Origin: Chloroflexota bacterium
Lineage (GTDB): Bacteria > Chloroflexota > Dormibacteria > Dormibacterales > Dormibacteraceae
NCBI GenBank assembly: GCA_005881825.1
Contig: VBEO01000062.1
Coordinates: forward strand, 1-37,213
Length of the DNA stretch: 37,213 nt
Direction of reading: 5' to 3'
Below are positions 30,184-37,213 of this stretch, piece after piece. How positions within the stretch are numbered: position 1 is the stretch's first letter; every line of letters starts with the position of its first letter. The notes beneath the pieces were generated by a model that did not search any database, was not told where the DNA came from, and worked only from the letters and a program-made list of their open reading frames with translations. The translations under genes were made by a program, and so were the position numbers.

Positions 30184-30693
30184 CTAGGCCGCGCCCAGCA
30201 GGTCGAACCCGTTCTCGGGGACGATCTGCCCCACCCGCATCGAGAAGCGGGCCACCGGCCAATCCGCGGCCTCCACGGTCATGTCGATGCGGTCGGCCAG
30301 GCGCAGGTGCGCCACCCGGGCGCAGTCGCTGAGGAAGGGGAAGACCACCGGCCGGACCAGGTTGAGCACGAAGTCCAGGGAGGCCTGGGCGAAGTCCTCC
30401 GCAGCCCGCGGCTCCAGGCTGCGGTCGTGGAAGGCCACGATCACGACCTCGTCCGCCAGCTGCACGGGGTCGGTCCAGGCGTAGGGTCCGTCGATCGCCT
30501 CGTGCAGCAGGCGCAGCCGGTTGTGCAGGCGGCGCAGGGGCTGGGCCGGGCCTTCGATCCAGAGCGGCACGTCGCGCAGGGGCGCAAAGCGGCCCTGCGC
30601 GGGATAGCGGGCTGAAAAGCCGAGATCGTCGACTCCTTCGAAGGGGCCGGGGACCTTGATGGTCAGTTCGCAGAGCGGTTGGGGAGGACGCAT
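30184..30693 (-). CDS. Hypothetical protein, unknown
   Basis: 169 residues. No family recognised. It begins MRPPQPLCELTIKVPG, has no signal peptide or membrane helix, and mixes strands and helices (ADEVVIVAFHDRSLEP, ASLDFVLNLVRPVVFPFL, RIDMTVEAADW), which suggests a soluble globular protein. Upstream GGCGGAG about 8-10 nt before ATG 30693 could be a ribosome-binding site. It is divergent from the CoA-transferase gene. Confidence 0.6.
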   Translation of the reverse strand: MRPPQPLCELTIKVPGPFEGVDDLGFSARYPAQGRFAPLRDVPLWIEGPAQPLRRLHNRLRLLHEAIDGPYAWTDPVQLADEVVIVAFHDRSLEPRAAEDFAQASLDFVLNLVRPVVFPFLSDCARVAHLRLADRIDMTVEAADWPVARFSMRVGQIVPENGFDLLGAA

Positions 30694-30746
30694 TCTGAGA
30701 CTCCGCCTTTGGCTCTATTAACGCACGGGGCAGAATTCCTGTCCAA
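30694..30746. promoter_or_regulatory. Divergent control region, unknown gene / CoA-transferase
   Basis: A 53-bp gap with an AT-rich patch TCTATTAA (30714-30721), which reads TCTATT on plus and TTAATA on minus. It may be another shared -10, but the distances to both starts are longer (over 20 nt), so these transcripts would be leadered. Confidence 0.35.
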
Positions 30747-31901
30747 ATGCTGTTGCAGGCCATCCGCGTCCTCGATCTCACCCGGCTGCTGCCCGGGCCG
30801 TTCTGCTCGATGCTTTTGGCCGACCTGGGCTGCGACGTGGTCAAGGTCGAGGAGCCCGAGCGCGGCGACTACATGCGCTACTACCCGCCACTGCGCGATG
30901 GCCAGAGCGTGGCCTTCAACGCCATCAACCGCAATAAGCGCAGCCTCACCCTGAATCTCAAGTCAGAGGCCGGCCGGGATCTCTTCAAGCGCCTGGCCGC
31001 GCGGGCGGACGTGGTCATCGAGGGCAACCGGCCGGGCGTCATGGAACGGCTCGGGCTCAGCTGGCAGCAGCTGCACGAGCACAACCCCAAGCTCGTGCTC
31101 TGCTCGATCACCGGCTTCGGCCAGAACAGCCCCTGGGCGCTGCGCGCGGGCCACGACCTCAACTACATGGCGATCGCCGGCGCCCTCGGCTTGAACGCCA
31201 CGGCGCCCGACGCCGCGCCTCATCCGCTGGGCATGCAGGTCGCCGACATCGGCGCCGGCGCTCAGGGCGCCGCGACCGCCATCCTGGGCGCGCTGCTCGA
31301 GGTCGCGCTGGGGGGCGAGGGCCGTCACCTGGACGTCTCGATGACCGACGGCGCGCTCTCCTGGCTGGCAGTGCCGCTGTCGCAGGTCCGGGAGGAAGGT
31401 CAGGTTCCCGAGCGCGCGCGGCTGCGCCTCACCGGCCGCTACGCCTGCTACCGCGTCTACCGGACCGCCGACGGTGGCTTCTACAGCGTGGGCGCGCTGG
31501 AGCCCAAGTTCTGGGAGGAGCTCTGTGCCGTCCTGGAGCGGCCCGACCTGGCGGCACGCCAGTACTCCGAAGGCGACGAGCAGGCGGCGCTGCAGAGCGA
31601 GCTGGAAAGGATCTTCGCCTCCCGCACCCGCGACGAGTGGCAGGAGCTGTTGGGCGGCCGCGACGTCTGCTGCGAGCCGGTGCTGGAGCTAGACGAGGTG
31701 GCAACCCACCCCCACGTGCGCGCCCGCGGCCTGCTCAGCGAGCAGGCGACCGGGCTGGAGGTGGCGCCGGCGGTGCCGCTGGACCCAGGCTGGCGCCGCC
31801 GGGATCCTCCGCGCCTCGGCGAACACACGGCGGAGATCCTGGCCGAGCTGGGGGTGGGGGAGGACCGCCTGGCGGAGCTCCGGGCCGGGGGCGTGGTCTG
31901 A
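30747..31901 (+). CDS. Class III CoA-transferase (CaiB/BaiF family)
   Basis: 384 residues. Moves CoA between carboxylic acids through an aspartyl-CoA intermediate. RVLDLTRLLPGPFCSMLLADLG (first 30 residues), VIEGNRPGVMERLGL, CSITGFGQ, then QVADIGAGAQGAATAILGAL with the probable nucleophile Asp167, and GRHLDVSMTDG. The C-terminal part TRDEWQELL and HPHVRARGL is typical. The substrate acids are unknown. ATG 30747. Its stop overlaps the CTG at which DUF952 begins. Confidence 0.9.
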   Translation: MLLQAIRVLDLTRLLPGPFCSMLLADLGCDVVKVEEPERGDYMRYYPPLRDGQSVAFNAINRNKRSLTLNLKSEAGRDLFKRLAARADVVIEGNRPGVMERLGLSWQQLHEHNPKLVLCSITGFGQNSPWALRAGHDLNYMAIAGALGLNATAPDAAPHPLGMQVADIGAGAQGAATAILGALLEVALGGEGRHLDVSMTDGALSWLAVPLSQVREEGQVPERARLRLTGRYACYRVYRTADGGFYSVGALEPKFWEELCAVLERPDLAARQYSEGDEQAALQSELERIFASRTRDEWQELLGGRDVCCEPVLELDEVATHPHVRARGLLSEQATGLEVAPAVPLDPGWRRRDPPRLGEHTAEILAELGVGEDRLAELRAGGVV

Positions 31902-32182
31902 CTGAGCCCATCTACCACCTGGCCACGCAATGGGCGTGGGAAACCGCCCGCCGCGCCGGCCTCTACGCGGCCGACACCCTCTCGTCCGAAGGCTTCATCC
32001 ACTGCAGCACCGCGGATCAATGGCCGCGGGTGCGTGAGGACCGATTCGCCGGCCGTGACGACCTCGTCCTGCTCGAGATCGATCCCACACGCGTCCAGGG
32101 TCAGCTGCGTTGGGAGGCTGGGTTTCCCCACCTGTATGGGGCACTCGAGATAGAGGCGGTGGTCTCGGCCCGCAGGCTCTGA
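31898..32182 (+). CDS. DUF952 family protein with CTG start
   Basis: 94 residues. IYHLATQWAWETA, GFIHCSTADQW and LRWEAGFPHLYGALEIEAV are the DUF952 landmarks; function is unknown. No ATG, GTG or TTG occurs near the conserved N-terminus. CTG 31898 overlaps the CoA-transferase stop as CTGA and gives (M)TEPIYHL, a normal start for this family. Coupled initiation at CTG is the simplest reading. Confidence 0.72.
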   Translation: MTEPIYHLATQWAWETARRAGLYAADTLSSEGFIHCSTADQWPRVREDRFAGRDDLVLLEIDPTRVQGQLRWEAGFPHLYGALEIEAVVSARRL

Positions 32183-32190
32183 CACGTGCG

Positions 32191-32202
32191 TTTTCATGAA
32201 AA
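32191..32202. repeat. AT-rich 12-bp palindrome between convergent genes
   Basis: TTTTCATGAAAA lies between DUF952 (stop 32182) and coaE (stop 32209). It is an AT island in GC-rich DNA, possibly a bidirectional stop or a regulator site. Confidence 0.35.
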
Positions 32203-32208
32203 GGTCCC

Positions 32209-32796
32209 TTATGCGCGCAGCGCCTCCCACAGGTCCCGGACCTGGCGCTCGGTTTCGGCCAGGCCGTCCGAGTTGTCGATCACGACACCAGCGAGCTCGC
32301 GCTTCTCCTCGATCGGCATCTGAGCGGCGATGCGCGCCCGCGCCTGAGCTTCGGTCATGCCCTTGGCCCGCAGCCGCGCGACGGCCACGGCATCCGGCGC
32401 GTAAACGAGCACCGTTCGCCGGTAGGCGGCCTGGAGGCCGTTCTCGAAGAGCAGCGGCACGTCGTGCACGACCACGCCCGTGGCCGCGGCCGTGCGCTGG
32501 GCCATCCACTCCCGCACCAGCGGGTGGGTGATGGCGTTGAGCCGCGCTCGCAGCTCCGGGTCGTTGAACACGATCTCGGCCAGGGCTGCCCGGTCCAGGC
32601 CCCCGCTTGGGGCCAGCACCTCCGGACCGAACTCCGCCACCACCGCTTGCAATCCCGGCGTGCCGGGCTCGACCACCGCGCGCGCCCCCTCGTCGGCGTC
32701 GACGATGGTGGCGCCCAGTTCCCGGAGAATCCCGCTGACGGTGCTTTTGCCGGTGCCGATGCCACCGGTCAGCCCGATCAAGCGCAGTTCAGGCAC
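32209..32796 (-). CDS. coaE: Dephospho-CoA kinase
   Basis: 195 residues. Last step of coenzyme A synthesis. P-loop GLTGGIGTGKST (about 8-19), DADEGARAVVEPG, ITHPLVREWM, HDVPLLFENGLQ and the terminal VIDNSDGLAETERQV are all present. GTG 32796 has CATCGT 5 nt upstream, sharing its core with the divergent fixC promoter. Confidence 0.94.
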   Translation of the reverse strand: MPELRLIGLTGGIGTGKSTVSGILRELGATIVDADEGARAVVEPGTPGLQAVVAEFGPEVLAPSGGLDRAALAEIVFNDPELRARLNAITHPLVREWMAQRTAAATGVVVHDVPLLFENGLQAAYRRTVLVYAPDAVAVARLRAKGMTEAQARARIAAQMPIEEKRELAGVVIDNSDGLAETERQVRDLWEALRA

Positions 32797-32800
32797 GGCT

Positions 32801-32807
32801 TACGATG
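32801..32807. promoter_or_regulatory. Shared divergent -10 core, coaE / fixC
   Basis: TACGATG reads TACGAT on plus (9 nt before ATG 32816) and CATCGT on minus (5 nt before GTG 32796). Start codons are 19 bp apart. Confidence 0.55.
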
Positions 32808-32815
32808 GTGAACCA

Positions 32816-34165
32816 ATGGCCGAGGAGGTGGACTTCAGCCGGGAGCGCCCGGGCGACGCCATCGTCGTCGGAGCCGGCCCGGCGGGGACCGCCGCGGCCA
32901 TCACGATGGCCCGCAAGGGCCTCCAGGTGATGCTCATCGAGCGTGGGCAGAAGCCCGGCGCCAAGAACGTGATGGGCGGCATCCTCTACAACCACTACCT
33001 GGAGGAGGTCCTGGGCGACGACTGGAAGTCGGCGCCCCTGGAGCGGCCGATCATCCGCGAAGACCGCTGGATCATGACCGCGGACGCCTCCATCAACATC
33101 GGCTACAACAACCTGCGCAACCAGCAGCACCCGCACTCCTACTCGGTGCTGCGCGCGCGCTTCGACCCCTGGTTCTCCGGCCAAGCCGAGGCGGCCGGCG
33201 CCTTCGTGCTCCCCGAGACGGTGGTCACCGACCTGGTCCTCGAGAACGGTCGCGTGGCCGGCGTCTCCACCGGCCGGGAGGGCGACGTCTTCGCCAAGGT
33301 GGTGATCGTCTGCGAGGGCGTCGGATTGGGCGCCGGCCTGCTCGAGAAGGCAGGGCTCAAGCGCAAGGCGCGGGCCAACGAGATGGCGATGGCGGTCAAA
33401 GAGATCATCGCCATGGATCCCGCTCGAATCGAGGAGCGGTTCAACCTGGCGCCGGGCGACGGCGCCTCCATCGAGTGCTACGGCCACGCCACCAAGGGCC
33501 TTTCCGGCTTCATGTTCATCTACACCAACAAGGAGACGCTCTCGGTGGGGGGCGGAGCCCTCCTCAGCGAGATGTCGGACACGCGACTGACGCGCGACGA
33601 GCTGGAGCAGCGCACGCCCAACGCCCTGATGGAGCATTTCAAGAGCCTTCCGGAGATCAAGCCCCTGCTCCAGGGCGGGGAGACTGTCGAGTACCTGGCC
33701 CACATGATCCCGGAGGGCGGCTACCACGGGATCCCCAAGGTCTACGGCCCGGGCTACCTGGTCTGCGGCGACGCGGCCATGCTTTCCAACCCGGTCCACC
33801 GCGAAGGCAGCAACCTGGCCATGGCCAGCGGCCGTCTGGCCGGCGAGACGGTCGTGCACTGCAAGGAGAAGGACAGCTTCGAAGAGGCCGACCTGCGCGA
33901 GTACCGGCTGCGCCTGGACAGCAGCTGGATCATGGCCGACATGAAGAAGTACGACAAGGCGGTGCCCCTGCTGGAGCACAACCCGCAGATGATGAACAAG
34001 TACCCCGCGCTCGCCGATCGCGCCCTGGACGAGTTCTTCCGCGTCGACGGAGTGTCCAAGTTCGACAAGCAGAAGCGGATCCTGCGCATGCTGAGGAAGG
34101 AGGGAGGCCTGCGTTTCCTGCTCGACAATCTCAAGGCCGCCCGGGCCCTGCGCATCCCCTTCTAG
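32816..34165 (+). CDS. fixC: FixC-like electron-transfer flavoprotein:quinone oxidoreductase
   Basis: 449 residues. FAD protein that passes electrons from an electron-transfer flavoprotein (FixAB) to quinone. AIVVGAGPAGTAAAITMARKG is the FAD site, split here as VVGAGPAGTAA; GAKNVMGGILYNHYLEEV, SYSVLRARFDPWF, GLGAGLLEKAGL, PEGGYHGIPK and LVCGDAAMLSNPVHREGSNL are FixC landmarks. No FixA, FixB or ferredoxin-like FixX gene is in the window; FixX normally follows fixC. The product lacks the Fe-S part of ETF-QO, so a separate FixX is needed. TACGAT lies 9 nt before ATG 32816. Confidence 0.88.
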   Translation: MAEEVDFSRERPGDAIVVGAGPAGTAAAITMARKGLQVMLIERGQKPGAKNVMGGILYNHYLEEVLGDDWKSAPLERPIIREDRWIMTADASINIGYNNLRNQQHPHSYSVLRARFDPWFSGQAEAAGAFVLPETVVTDLVLENGRVAGVSTGREGDVFAKVVIVCEGVGLGAGLLEKAGLKRKARANEMAMAVKEIIAMDPARIEERFNLAPGDGASIECYGHATKGLSGFMFIYTNKETLSVGGGALLSEMSDTRLTRDELEQRTPNALMEHFKSLPEIKPLLQGGETVEYLAHMIPEGGYHGIPKVYGPGYLVCGDAAMLSNPVHREGSNLAMASGRLAGETVVHCKEKDSFEEADLREYRLRLDSSWIMADMKKYDKAVPLLEHNPQMMNKYPALADRALDEFFRVDGVSKFDKQKRILRMLRKEGGLRFLLDNLKAARALRIPF

Positions 34166-35496
34166 CCCTTCTTCTACTCGTCGCCGCTTGCACGTCGACG
34201 GCCGCGCCACGCAGCGCGCCAACAGGGCCGGTCAGCCTGGCCATGCCGGCTCTGCCGGCGACCTGCGCGCCGCGCGGGGTGGCGCCGGGGACCGAGGTCG
34301 AGCCCTCGCTGGCCGTCGCCCCCGGCGACCCCGCTTTCCTGGTGGCGGCCTGGCAGCAGGACCGCCATCCCAAGGGCGCGGCCGGCGCCATCGGCTATGC
34401 GGTCAGCCGCGACGCCGGCAAGACCTGGCATGAGGGACTGCTGGCCGGCCTGACCGCCTGCACACAGGGTCCGTTCTCGCTGGTGAGCGACCCCACCGCC
34501 GGCATCGGCGCCGACGGCACCGCCTACATAGCCGCGCTCTTCGTCCGCCCGGGCGCCGGCGGGCCCGGCGGATTTGCCGTCTCCGTGTCACATGACCGCG
34601 GCCAGAGCTGGCGCGCCCCGGTGCCGGTGCTCGATCTCCGCGATCCGCTACAGGTGGTAGACAAGCCGTTCCTGGTCGCCGATCCCAAGCGGCCCGGCAC
34701 CGCCTACGCGGCGTGGGTCCAGTACCGCCTGGACCGGCCAGACGCCCCGCCCCGCCGCAACACCTTCTACTTCGCGCGCACGACCGACGGCGGGGCCACC
34801 TGGTCGAACCCGCTGGCCGTATATGGGGCGGACTCGGAAAACCAGTTCCACCAGCTGCTGGTGCTTCCCGACGGCGCGCTGCTCGACGTCTTCGTCGAAG
34901 GCTTCGAGCTGCCCGGCGACCGCGCCGCGGCGGCGCCCAACGTAACCGTGCGCCTGCGTTCGGTCCGCTCGGTGGACCAGGGAGCAACCTGGTCGGCGCC
35001 GATCGAAGCCGCCAGCTTCGCCTTCACGGCGGCCGCGCTACCGGGCGACGGCCATCCCGTGCGCGCGACCGGGGCCCACATCACGGCCGCTGTGAGCTCC
35101 GACGGAGCGGCGTACGCGATCTTCCAGGAGCACTATCCGAAATCCTCGTCGTCTCTCAACCTGGTCCGCAGCCGCGACGGCGGCCGGAGCTGGGAGACGC
35201 CGGAGCGGGTGGTCAGCGTGGAGGGCGACCTCATGCTGCCTCAGCTGGCGGCCGGCGGACGCGGGCAGATCGGTCTGCTCTGGTACGCGGTCCAGGCGTC
35301 GACGTCCGTGTGGCTGGCCACGGCGCCGGCCTTTGCGCCGCGCCAGGTACTCGGGCCCTTCGACCTGAGGGGGGCGGTCGACTCGGGCGGCTACTTCCTC
35401 GGCGACTACGCCGGCTTCATAGGGTTGCCAGACGGCGGCTTCGCGGCGGCCCTGCCGCTGCTCCCAGGGATCGAGTTCCTCAACCTCCCACGTTGA
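34162..35496 (+). CDS. BNR-repeat (sialidase-like) lipoprotein with non-canonical start
   Basis: About 444 residues. A lipoprotein signal ALLLLVAACTS (lipobox VAAC) leads to a sialidase-type propeller with Asp-box-like repeats SRDAGKTW, SHDRGQSW, TTDGGATW, SVDQGATW and SRDGGRSW, suggesting glycan binding or hydrolysis at the cell surface; catalytic residues could not be confirmed. The first canonical in-frame start, ATG 34243, would remove the lipobox. CTA 34162 overlaps the fixC stop as CTAG and begins directly before the hydrophobic stretch, but then the signal has no basic N-region. The real start is therefore uncertain. The 3' end overlaps the convergent molybdoenzyme by 17 bp. Confidence 0.7.
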   Translation, partial: LALLLLVAACTSTAAPRSAPTGPVSLAMPALPATCAPRGVAPGTEVEPSLAVAPGDPAFLVAAWQQDRHPKGAAGAIGYAVSRDAGKTWHEGLLAGLTACTQGPFSLVSDPTAGIGADGTAYIAALFVRPGAGGPGGFAVSVSHDRGQSWRAPVPVLDLRDPLQVVDKPFLVADPKRPGTAYAAWVQYRLDRPDAPPRRNTFYFARTTDGGATWSNPLAVYGADSENQFHQLLVLPDGALLDVFVEGFELPGDRAAAAPNVTVRLRSVRSVDQGATWSAPIEAASFAFTAAALPGDGHPVRATGAHITAAVSSDGAAYAIFQEHYPKSSSSLNLVRSRDGGRSWETPERVVSVEGDLMLPQLAAGGRGQIGLLWYAVQASTSVWLATAPAFAPRQVLGPFDLRGAVDSGGYFLGDYAGFIGLPDGGFAAALPLLPGIEFLNLPR

Positions 35497-36940
35497 CCCG
35501 GATGCCGTGGTACCCGCTGGAGCCGTCCGGATAGCTGGGCCGGCCGTCGGCCGACTGCAGATGCCCGCCGCCGTCGGTGGCGCGCACCTGGAGCGTGTGC
35601 TGGCCGGTAGGCGGGCTGCTCCAGGTGTAGGTCCATAGCGTCCAGGTCAGCGGTGAGAGCGGGGGCTTGAGCTCGGCGTCCGCCCAGCTCTGGCCGCCGT
35701 TGGTGCTGATCTCCACGCGCTGGATCCCACGCACGCCGGCAAAGGCGATCCCGGCCACGGTCGTCGAGCCCCTGACGATGGCGCCGTCCTCCGGGGCGTC
35801 GATGCGGGACATGGTCTTGACCACGGCGTCGCGGTTCCAACCCTGGTTCTCCCAGTAGCCGTCGAGGACCCGCGGCGTGGCCTCGATGCTGTCCAGCCAC
35901 TTGGGACCCTTCATTCCGTAGTGGCCGGGGATCAGGATCCGGGCCGGGTAGCCGTGGGCGGACGGTAGCGGGGCGCCGTTGAGGTCGTAGGCCACCAGGA
36001 CCTCCAGTCCATCCGCGAGCAGGCTGAGCGGGATGCTTTCCTCGTAGCCGTCGCGGGCCCGGAAGACCAGCGCCTGGGCGGCCGGCCGGATCCGCGCCAT
36101 GGCCAGCAGGTCCCGGAGCAGAACTCCTGTGAACTGGCCCGTGCTGATCTGGGGACCGCCCACGTTGTTGGAGACGCACTCCAGGGTGGTGAACTGGGTG
36201 TGCGGCGGCAGCCCGCGCAGGTCCGCGTACGAAAGGCGGAGGGGACTGTCCACCTGCCCGATGACCTGCAGGTTCCAGCCGGCGCTTGAAACCTGGGGGT
36301 CGCTGAAGTTCTTGGAGACGACGTAGAAGTCGGCGGTCGGCGTCAGCTCGGGAGCCGGGCCGGCCACGGCATTCTCGGGCGCGCCCAGCACGGTGCGGTA
36401 CCAGCCGGGCACCAGGCGGACGCCCAGCACCAGGACGCCGATCCCGGCCAATGCCAACGGGATCCGGCGGCGGCCCATGTCGACGCTGGTCGGATCCGGC
36501 GTGGCCGCCGCTTCCAGCAGCACCGCATAGATCAGATACAGCAGGGCCCACACCAGCGGCGTGGTCACCCCCTCGTTGAGCCCCAGCCAGCCGTCGCCGC
36601 TCAAGGGCAGCACCACCAGGCAAGTGACGGCCCAGGCCAGGGCGCCCGCCACCAGTCCCAGCTGAGGGATTCGGCGCCGGGCGGCCACGGCGGTGTAAGC
36701 CATGCCGAGCACGGCCAGGGCCGCGATCATCGCCAGCAGCAGCCCCGCCTCTTCGAGGACCTTGCCCAGGTGCTGCAAGCGATCGATCAGGAAGCCGAAT
36801 ACTGGCCCGGGCATGAGGGCCAGCACCGGCTCCGAGAGCACGTCGGGCAGGGGCCGGATGCCGGTCACCAGCGCGGCCAGGTACATCGCCGCGGCGGTCG
36901 TGGTGCCGGCGACCGCCCCGGCCTGCGCGCCGCGTCGCAC
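35480..36940 (-). CDS. Membrane-anchored sulfite-oxidase-like molybdenum enzyme
   Basis: 486 residues. The first 185 hold about five membrane helices (MYLAALVTGIRP, LLLAMIAALAVLGMAYTA, LVAGALAWAVTCLVVLP and others). The rest is an oxidoreductase molybdopterin domain with the Mo-ligand Cys in TTLECVSNNVGG, LLRDLLAMARI, AYDLNGAPLPSAHGYPARI and HYGMKGPKWLDSIE, then a Mo-co dimerisation domain (VEISTNGGQSW). The catalytic part should face outside. The substrate may be sulfite or another S- or N-oxide. GTG 36940 has TACGGT 6 nt upstream. Confidence 0.88.
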   Translation of the reverse strand: MRRGAQAGAVAGTTTAAAMYLAALVTGIRPLPDVLSEPVLALMPGPVFGFLIDRLQHLGKVLEEAGLLLAMIAALAVLGMAYTAVAARRRIPQLGLVAGALAWAVTCLVVLPLSGDGWLGLNEGVTTPLVWALLYLIYAVLLEAAATPDPTSVDMGRRRIPLALAGIGVLVLGVRLVPGWYRTVLGAPENAVAGPAPELTPTADFYVVSKNFSDPQVSSAGWNLQVIGQVDSPLRLSYADLRGLPPHTQFTTLECVSNNVGGPQISTGQFTGVLLRDLLAMARIRPAAQALVFRARDGYEESIPLSLLADGLEVLVAYDLNGAPLPSAHGYPARILIPGHYGMKGPKWLDSIEATPRVLDGYWENQGWNRDAVVKTMSRIDAPEDGAIVRGSTTVAGIAFAGVRGIQRVEISTNGGQSWADAELKPPLSPLTWTLWTYTWSSPPTGQHTLQVRATDGGGHLQSADGRPSYPDGSSGYHGIRVNVGG

Positions 36941-36946
36941 GGTGAG

Positions 36947-36952
36947 ACCGTA
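36947..36952 (-). promoter_or_regulatory. -10 element TACGGT for the molybdoenzyme
   Basis: Minus-strand TACGGT ends 6 nt before GTG 36940, as at other leaderless starts. A small stem GCGCC-GACAAG-GGCGC (36960-36975) lies just upstream. Confidence 0.45.
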
Positions 36953-36989
36953 CCCCTTAGCGCCGACAAGGGCGCTGAAACACCTTTAC

Positions 36990-37213
36990 ATGGCCGTCGG
37001 CGTTTTGGGTCCCGGCACTCGCACCATTCCGGCCGTGGATCAGGTCATCCTCCGGGTCCTCGCCGCGGAAGTTCAGCGCCGGCGCTGCCCGGGCTGCAAC
37101 AAGCCGCTGCGGCAGGCGGACATCTCGGCGCACTTCTCGGGCCTCGACAAGGTCCAGCTTCACTTCCGCTGCCGCTTCTGCGTGTTCGAGGGCGGCGGGG
37201 AGATCGAGCTGAC
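36990..37213 (+). CDS. Zinc-ribbon protein, N-terminal part (runs off the right edge)
   Basis: At least 74 codons, open to the edge. Four cysteines in two pairs, RRCPGCNKPL and FRCRFCVFEG, with 29 residues between pairs, form a zinc-ribbon-like finger. No further domain is visible. ATG 36990 is the first start; GTG 37035 (VDQVILRVLAAEV) is a good alternative that starts closer to the conserved part. The sequence upstream, 36941-36989, has no clear Shine-Dalgarno. Function unknown. Confidence 0.55.
   Translation, partial: MAVGVLGPGTRTIPAVDQVILRVLAAEVQRRRCPGCNKPLRQADISAHFSGLDKVQLHFRCRFCVFEGGGEIEL

Noticed and set aside
33475..34161. Upstream extension of the BNR lipoprotein into fixC
   Set aside because: This part is an out-of-frame reading of fixC; the lipobox shows the protein begins near 34162.
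36953..36989. Possible riboswitch before the zinc-ribbon gene
   Set aside because: Only one 5-bp stem (GCGCC/GGCGC); no known aptamer core.

Overview
The window is a dense, very GC-rich stretch of bacterial chromosome with about 43 coding regions and almost no intergenic space. There is no rRNA, tRNA, CRISPR array, phage or insertion sequence that I can recognise. Gene content (DUF222/HNH endonuclease with Gram-positive-type SOS boxes, DUF5317 membrane protein, prolipoprotein transferase, lipoproteins with SPT-rich linkers, many GTG/TTG starts, and start codons placed 5-12 nt after a -10 hexamer) suggests a high-GC Terrabacteria lineage such as Dormibacterota/Chloroflexota or a deep actinobacterium. 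That placement is an inference from style, not from a marker gene.

Layout. 1-4,675 (minus): a truncated FtsH-like membrane AAA protease, DUF5317 protein, M20 amidohydrolase and an OmpR-type response regulator. 4,907-10,270: a 30-residue secreted-looking peptide, a receiver-only response regulator, a 1,327-residue six-GAF/PAS histidine kinase and a kinase-like protein with a degenerate ATPase half. Together with the OmpR-type regulator these look like one multi-component phosphorelay. 10,276-12,189: MBL-fold hydrolase, then a DUF222/HNH gene behind two SOS-box-like palindromes. 12,186-15,715: M23 peptidase diverging from rlmN-PRC barrel-DUF72-YceI. 15,696-19,875 (minus): gltX-lgt-SDR-PQQ-type sugar dehydrogenase lipoprotein.

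19,896-24,514 (mostly plus): S51 peptidase-like protein, PAP2 phosphatase on the other strand, then a tightly overlapping lipid set (diacylglycerol-kinase-like, alpha/beta hydrolase, PlsC acyltransferase, NAD epimerase). 24,668-26,004 (minus): threonine dehydratase without an ACT domain next to a free-standing Lrp ligand-binding (RAM) domain, separated by paired operator-like repeats. 26,024-28,665: small basic protein, predicted metal-type permease, SBP56/methanethiol oxidase with a cysteine-containing upstream mini-ORF, and a thioesterase. 28,683-32,182: galU, two small proteins, an unknown protein, a class III CoA-transferase and DUF952. 32,209-37,213: coaE diverging from fixC, a BNR-repeat lipoprotein, a membrane-anchored sulfite-oxidase-like molybdoenzyme, and the start of a zinc-ribbon protein.

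Three genome-style features stand out. Many genes have a TANNNT -10 element 5-9 nt before the start codon, as in leaderless transcription. At several divergent pairs a single ATCGTA-type core serves as -10 on both strands. Three downstream genes (DUF72, DUF952, BNR lipoprotein) have no usable ATG/GTG/TTG start, and their only sensible N-terminus begins at a GTA, CTG or CTA codon overlapping the upstream stop codon.
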